This document shows positions 6,297-9,547 of a stretch of 9,547 nt of DNA, in pieces. The stretch is taken from NCBI GenBank assembly GCA_052139595.1, contig JBKQWK010000291.1, positions 1 to 9,547 of the forward strand, read 5' to 3'. Position 1 is the first letter of the stretch, and each line of letters opens with the position of its first letter. Under the pieces are notes generated by a model, which had not been told where the DNA came from, did not search any database, and saw only the letters and a program-made list of their open reading frames with translations. This stretch comes from JBKQWK01 sp052139595. GTDB taxonomy: Bacteria; Actinomycetota; Thermoleophilia; UBA2241. A program made the position numbers and the translations under genes.

Positions 6297-6351
6297 CCGG
6301 CCGGCCCTGGGCGGGGCCGCCTGACGGCGCCCCGCCCGACCAGCCGGCCGG
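6297..6351 (-). terminator. Large GC-rich two-tier hairpin just after serA
   Basis: Starting nine bases after the serA stop, an inner stem GGGCGGGGC/GCCCCGCCC (6337-6329 with 6317-6309, 9 bp) is extended inwards by GCC/GGC around a GTCA loop. An outer 9-bp stem CCGGCCGGC/GCCGGCCGG (6351-6343 with 6305-6297) encloses it. No U-tract follows, so it is not a textbook intrinsic terminator. A U-less terminator, a pause or Rho-related site, or an mRNA-stabilising 3' end are all possible. It suggests that leuA has its own promoter or is only partly read through from serA. Confidence 0.5.
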
Positions 6352-6359
6352 CTTATCCG

Positions 6360-8012
6360 CTACAGCCGCACTCGTTTCGCATCGTGCAGGCCAGCGGCAA
6401 CCACGACCTCGCGCAGCTGCTCGTCGCTGATCGGAGCATCGAGGGCCAGACCCATGACTTCCAACTGGCCCGGCCTGGCGCGACCGACCGACACCTGCGA
6501 GATGTTGATGCCGAACTCGCCCACCTTGCGCCCGATCACGCCGAACGTACCCGGCACTTGGGCAGCAGTGCGCACGAAGACCATGTTCTCAACCGGCTCG
6601 ATGTCAACGTCGGCACCATAGACGGTCACAAATCGCGGCCGGTGGCGCGGGCCGATCGCCGTACCGGCGACGGTCAGCGGTTCGCCAGCGGCATCACGCG
6701 CCGTCACCGAAACCAGGTTGAGAAAGTCGACCGCAGCCGGCTGCTTGGTCTCTTTCGCCGTCATGCCGCGCTCTTCCGCGATGCCGGCCACGTTGACGAA
6801 GTTGACCTCGCCTTCAACCGTGTTGGCGAGCAGGCCCTGCAAGATGCCGAAGGTGAGAATCCGCGTGTCGTAGCGGCCGATCACGCCGGCGTAGGTGATC
6901 TCGATCGTCTCGACCGGCTCGGTCGCGATCTGGGCGAGCAGTTTGCCCAGCTGTTCGCAAACACCAAGATACGGCATCAGCTCGTCGGTATCTTCGCCAG
7001 CGACGAGCGGGACGTTAACCGCGTTGGGCGCGAACTGACCCTTCAGGGCCAGGGCAACCTGCTCCGCCACCTGGGTACCGGCACGCATCTGCGCTTCGAC
7101 CGTGCTGGCCCCAAGATGAGGCGTACAGATGATCTGCTCGTACTGGAAGAGAACGCTATCGGTAGTTGGCTCCTGGGGATAGACGTCAACCGCGGCCGCT
7201 GCGACTTTGCCACTTTCCACCGCCCGCGCCAGTGCCTGCTCGTCGACGATGCCGCCACGGGCGACGTTGACGATGCGCACGCCGTCTTTCATCTGCGCAA
7301 ACGCCTCGTCATCGATGAAGCCCAGGGTCTCACTGTTCTTGGGCAGATGGACAGTGATGAAGTCAGCTTCGCGGTAGATCCTGGCCGGCGTGTCGGCCCG
7401 CTCCAGGCCGAGTTCATGAAACTTCTCGGCCGGGACGAAGGGGTCGTAGGCGACGACGTTCATCTTCAGGCCGCGTGCCCGCTCGGCGACCAGAAAGCCG
7501 ATCCGGCCGAGGCCGAGAATGCCCAGCGTCTTGCCCATCAGCTCGACGCCGTTCTTCTTCACCCATTCGCCCTGCTTGAGTCTGGCATGAGCCTGCGGAA
7601 TGCCGCGGGCGCAAGCCATGATCATGGCGATTGTGTGCTCTGCTGCCGAGAGCACGTTACTGGCCGGCGCATTGACGACGATGATGCCGCGTTTGGTCGC
7701 CGCGGCGATGTCGATGTTGTCGACGCCGACGCCAGCGCGGCCGATAACCTGCAGGTTGGTGGCCGCGGCGATCACCGCGGCCGTAACCTTTGTCGCCGAA
7801 CGGATGATGAGCCCGTGGTAAGGGGCAATGCGCGCGATCAATTCGTCCGCCGTCCAGTCGAAGCCGAGATCGACCACGAAGCCCTGCTCCTCCAGGTACG
7901 CGACGCCCTCAGGGGCGAGCTTCTCCTTGATCAGGATCCTCTTCGTCACGGCGCTCTTCATCGCGTCACTTTCGATCACGTCACTCTTCGTGCCATCGTG
8001 TGTGATAGTCAT
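6360..8012 (-). CDS. serA: D-3-phosphoglycerate dehydrogenase, long form
   Basis: SerA oxidises 3-phosphoglycerate to 3-phosphohydroxypyruvate with NAD+, the first step of phosphorylated serine synthesis. The 550-residue protein is the long form: substrate and NAD-binding domains (about 24-335), an intervening ASB domain (about 340-455) and a C-terminal ACT domain (about 475-545, PGTFGVIGRKVGEFGINIS) for likely serine feedback. Seen: NAD loop GLGRIG (167-172), Arg252 in NVARGGIVDE, Glu281 and the catalytic His299 in TPHLGAST. The ATG at 8012 is preceded by GGAGGAG at a good distance. This gives a tail of about 22 residues before the usual beginning (KRILIKEKL), built from three imperfect 15-nt repeats; an ATG at codon 18 with a poorer SD is the alternative. 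It follows the aminotransferase by 16 nt and is presumably co-transcribed with it. Confidence 0.95.
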   Translation of the reverse strand: MTITHDGTKSDVIESDAMKSAVTKRILIKEKLAPEGVAYLEEQGFVVDLGFDWTADELIARIAPYHGLIIRSATKVTAAVIAAATNLQVIGRAGVGVDNIDIAAATKRGIIVVNAPASNVLSAAEHTIAMIMACARGIPQAHARLKQGEWVKKNGVELMGKTLGILGLGRIGFLVAERARGLKMNVVAYDPFVPAEKFHELGLERADTPARIYREADFITVHLPKNSETLGFIDDEAFAQMKDGVRIVNVARGGIVDEQALARAVESGKVAAAAVDVYPQEPTTDSVLFQYEQIICTPHLGASTVEAQMRAGTQVAEQVALALKGQFAPNAVNVPLVAGEDTDELMPYLGVCEQLGKLLAQIATEPVETIEITYAGVIGRYDTRILTFGILQGLLANTVEGEVNFVNVAGIAEERGMTAKETKQPAAVDFLNLVSVTARDAAGEPLTVAGTAIGPRHRPRFVTVYGADVDIEPVENMVFVRTAAQVPGTFGVIGRKVGEFGINISQVSVGRARPGQLEVMGLALDAPISDEQLREVVVAAGLHDAKRVRL

Positions 8013-8028
8013 GGCCGCTCCTCCGCTC

Positions 8029-9189
8029 TCAAAGCTCGACGGTGCTCGTCAGAAACACCTGCTCGGCGGCACCCAGAGACACGCCGAACTTGACCTCGTA
8101 GCCCAGCTGAGCGAGAACCATTTCGACCGTCGCCAGACCGACGACGATGTCACTGGCGCCAAAGTAGCCGCAGTGGCCGAAGCGGAAGATCTGGCCCTTG
8201 AGCTTGCCCTGGCCGCCGGCCAGCCAGACGCCGTACCTGTCGCGCGCCAGCTTGCCAATCTTGTTACCGTCAACACCAGCTGGCACCTTGACCGCCGTGA
8301 CTGAATTCGCCTCCGGATCATCAGGACCAAACAGTTCCAGCCCCAGCACCTTGACGCCTTCACGGCAGGCGCGACCGAGCACGCGATGCCGCTCAAACAC
8401 CGTCTGCAATCCTTCTTCGCGGATCATCTCGAGCGCCTTGTTCTGGGCAACGATGAGGCTGACGGCCGGCGTGAACGGTGTCTGCGGTGCCTCGCCGTAC
8501 ATCTTCTTGCGCGTCGCCACCCAGTCGAAGTAGAACTTCGCTGTCGACACCGCTTCGGCAACCTTCCAAGCTTTCTCGCTGACGGCCACGTATGCCAGGC
8601 CGGGCGGGATCATGAGCGCCTTTTGCGAGCCGGCGATACAGACGTCGACCTGCCACTCGTCGGTCGGCAGGTCGCTCGCACCCAGGCCGCTGATCGCGTC
8701 GACGACAAACACGGCCGGCGTTCTGGCGACAATCTCGCCGATCGCCTTGATGTCGTTAACGACCCCGGTCGAGGTTTCGCTGAACTGTATGAACACGGCC
8801 TTGATGGCAGCATCCTGCCGCAAGGCTGCGGCCACGGCAGCCGGCTCGACCCTGGTGCCCCACTCCGCCTCGATAGCCGTCACGTCGGCGCCCCAGGTCC
8901 TGGCCAGCTTGATCCAGCGCTCACCGAAGTTGCCGCACGAAGCGACGAGCACGTGATCACCCGGCTGTACCAGGTTGACGATGGCCGACTCCATCGCCCC
9001 TGTGCCGGAGGCGGCGAAGACGAGCACGTCGTTCTTTGTCTGGTAGACATAGCGCAGGCCGTCAACGACCTCGTTGAGAATCTCGGTGAATCGCGGCGCG
9101 CGGTGGTGAATCACCGGCTCGGCCGACGCCAGAAGGACCTCTGGCGGCACTGGCGTCGGCCCTGGGGTGAGCAGAAAACGCTTCAACAT
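8029..9189 (-). CDS. Class V aminotransferase (alanine/serine-glyoxylate type), possible phosphoserine aminotransferase
   Basis: A 386-residue fold-type I, class V PLP aminotransferase of the alanine-glyoxylate/serine-pyruvate family. Seen: LLTPGPTPVPPEVL near the N terminus (6-20), AASGTGAMES (59-68) for cofactor phosphate contacts, FSETSTGV (136-143), cofactor Asp164 in VVDAISGLG, the Schiff-base Lys190 in GSQKALMIPPG, and Arg336 in FRFGHCGYFG for the substrate carboxylate. The ATG at 9189 has AAAGGA eight bases upstream. It sits directly before serA, and relatives of this family serve as phosphoserine aminotransferase in some archaea that lack SerC. The likely role is therefore amination of phosphohydroxypyruvate. 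Alternatives are serine-glyoxylate or alanine-glyoxylate transamination; sequence alone does not settle the substrate. No phosphoserine phosphatase gene is in the window. Confidence 0.88.
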   Translation of the reverse strand: MLKRFLLTPGPTPVPPEVLLASAEPVIHHRAPRFTEILNEVVDGLRYVYQTKNDVLVFAASGTGAMESAIVNLVQPGDHVLVASCGNFGERWIKLARTWGADVTAIEAEWGTRVEPAAVAAALRQDAAIKAVFIQFSETSTGVVNDIKAIGEIVARTPAVFVVDAISGLGASDLPTDEWQVDVCIAGSQKALMIPPGLAYVAVSEKAWKVAEAVSTAKFYFDWVATRKKMYGEAPQTPFTPAVSLIVAQNKALEMIREEGLQTVFERHRVLGRACREGVKVLGLELFGPDDPEANSVTAVKVPAGVDGNKIGKLARDRYGVWLAGGQGKLKGQIFRFGHCGYFGASDIVVGLATVEMVLAQLGYEVKFGVSLGAAEQVFLTSTVEL

Positions 9190-9272
9190 TGAGCTGTCCT
9201 TTCGGCGGAGCTGAAAAGGGTTCCGTTGGCGGCACGACCGGCACGAGCGGCACGGCCGACAGCGCGGGCGTT

Positions 9273-9290
9273 GCTACTGCCGAGAGTAGC
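9273..9290. other. Stem-loop in the presumed 5' leader of the aminotransferase-serA transcript
   Basis: GCTACT pairs with AGTAGC across a 6-nt loop. In the minus-strand transcript an outer GTT/AAC pair extends it with a three-base bulge. It lies about 84 nt before the aminotransferase start. No U-tract follows. It could be a leader structure or an operator; the role is unknown. Confidence 0.3.
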
Positions 9291-9534
9291 GCCAACAGAT
9301 CCGGCACCGCTACCGGCGCAGGCGGGCACGATTGCACAAAAACGCCCTGGCGCCCACTCGTGCCGCGACCCGCCGACCGCCGACATGCACGTAGCGCGGG
9401 GCACAGGTCGTAGGTCGTAGAGCGCGGGGTCGCAGGCGACGATCGAGCGATGGTCAGGCGAGGGAGCAAGCGGGCTGTCCGCAGGCGCAACAGAGCGGCG
9501 GCGAGACAGGCGGGATCCGGCTGGAGGGGGCGAG

Positions 9535-9547
9535 GCGGCTTTGCCGC
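9535..9547. other. Stem-loop at the right window edge
   Basis: GCGGC-TTT-GCCGC is a perfect 5-bp stem with a TTT loop ending at the last base of the window. It could be part of a terminator of an upstream gene, but it is cut by the edge, so its flanks cannot be judged. Confidence 0.2.

Larger units (their letters stand above)
9190..9547. other. Upstream region without a recognised gene
   Basis: This 358-nt stretch precedes the aminotransferase gene and should carry the operon promoter, but I could not pick a convincing -35/-10 pair on the minus strand. It contains a hairpin at 9273-9290, a 7-nt tandem duplication (GGTCGTA twice, 9406-9419) flanked by two copies of AGCGCGGGG (9393-9401 and 9421-9429), and a short stem at the right edge. 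Frames here on both strands are low-complexity (Gly/Thr/Ser on plus, Pro/Val/Leu/Ala on minus) and resemble no family I know. Confidence 0.5.

Noticed and set aside
6002..6359. T-box riboswitch in front of leuA
   Set aside because: I searched the minus strand of the spacer for the conserved AGGGTGGNACCGCG antiterminator sequence. The nearest string, CACCGGTACCGTCC, does not fit, and no specifier-loop architecture is apparent.
6210..8093. A 627-codon open frame on the plus strand opposite serA
   Set aside because: It is antisense to a complete serA. Long shadow frames are expected in GC-rich DNA, and no domain pattern is visible.
9189..9413. A plus-strand frame with Gly/Thr/Ser-rich start (GTTGTSGTADS)
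   Set aside because: Low complexity, no homology I recognise, and it lies divergently in what should be the promoter region of the aminotransferase gene.
9062..9490. A 142-codon minus-strand frame overlapping the aminotransferase start
   Set aside because: It overlaps the well-supported aminotransferase N terminus by about 128 nt in another frame and has no known family pattern. Only its Leu/Val-rich middle is noted, as a weak observation.

Overview
The window is a compact amino-acid biosynthesis locus. Every recognisable gene lies on the minus strand, so transcription runs from high to low coordinates. The DNA is GC-rich, the genes are packed with 1-4 nt stop/start overlaps, several starts are GTG, and Shine-Dalgarno (SD) sequences are GGAGG-like. 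A leuA-leuC-leuD-leuB set beside cimA, an archaeal-type short LeuC/LeuD pair, and serA preceded by a class V aminotransferase instead of serC suggest a non-proteobacterial lineage. Chloroflexota is my best guess, but this is inference from gene order and protein style and is not proven by the sequence.

Layout in transcription order. Positions 9547-9190 are a 358-nt upstream region with no convincing gene; it presumably carries the promoter. A class V (alanine/serine-glyoxylate type) aminotransferase (9189-8029) is followed after 16 nt by serA (8012-6360), a long three-domain 3-phosphoglycerate dehydrogenase. A 358-nt spacer (6359-6002) follows. It starts with very strong GC-rich hairpins just after serA. 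It then holds a short reading frame (6208-6092, 38 codons) with eight leucine codons among 13, a perfect C6-CG-G6 palindrome, and a segment able to pair with the leuA SD. After it come leuA (6001-4472), leuC (4472-3177), leuD (3180-2656) and leuB (2659-1469), each overlapping the next. A 124-nt spacer with three adjacent inverted repeats leads to ilvE (1344-415), which overlaps a 5' fragment of cimA (418-1) that runs off the left edge.

How the genes work together. The first two genes can take 3-phosphoglycerate towards phosphoserine/serine, with the aminotransferase as a plausible stand-in for SerC. LeuA, LeuCD and LeuB convert 2-oxoisovalerate to 2-oxoisocaproate. CimA makes citramalate from pyruvate and acetyl-CoA, and the same LeuCD and LeuB enzymes can carry this to 2-oxobutyrate, the threonine-independent route to isoleucine. 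IlvE performs the final transamination for leucine, isoleucine and valine.

The most interesting part is the serA-leuA spacer. It looks like a leucine leader-peptide attenuator, probably acting on translation of leuA, in a lineage where a T-box would be the more familiar expectation. No T-box consensus is visible. I saw no mobile elements, CRISPR arrays, tRNAs or rRNAs.
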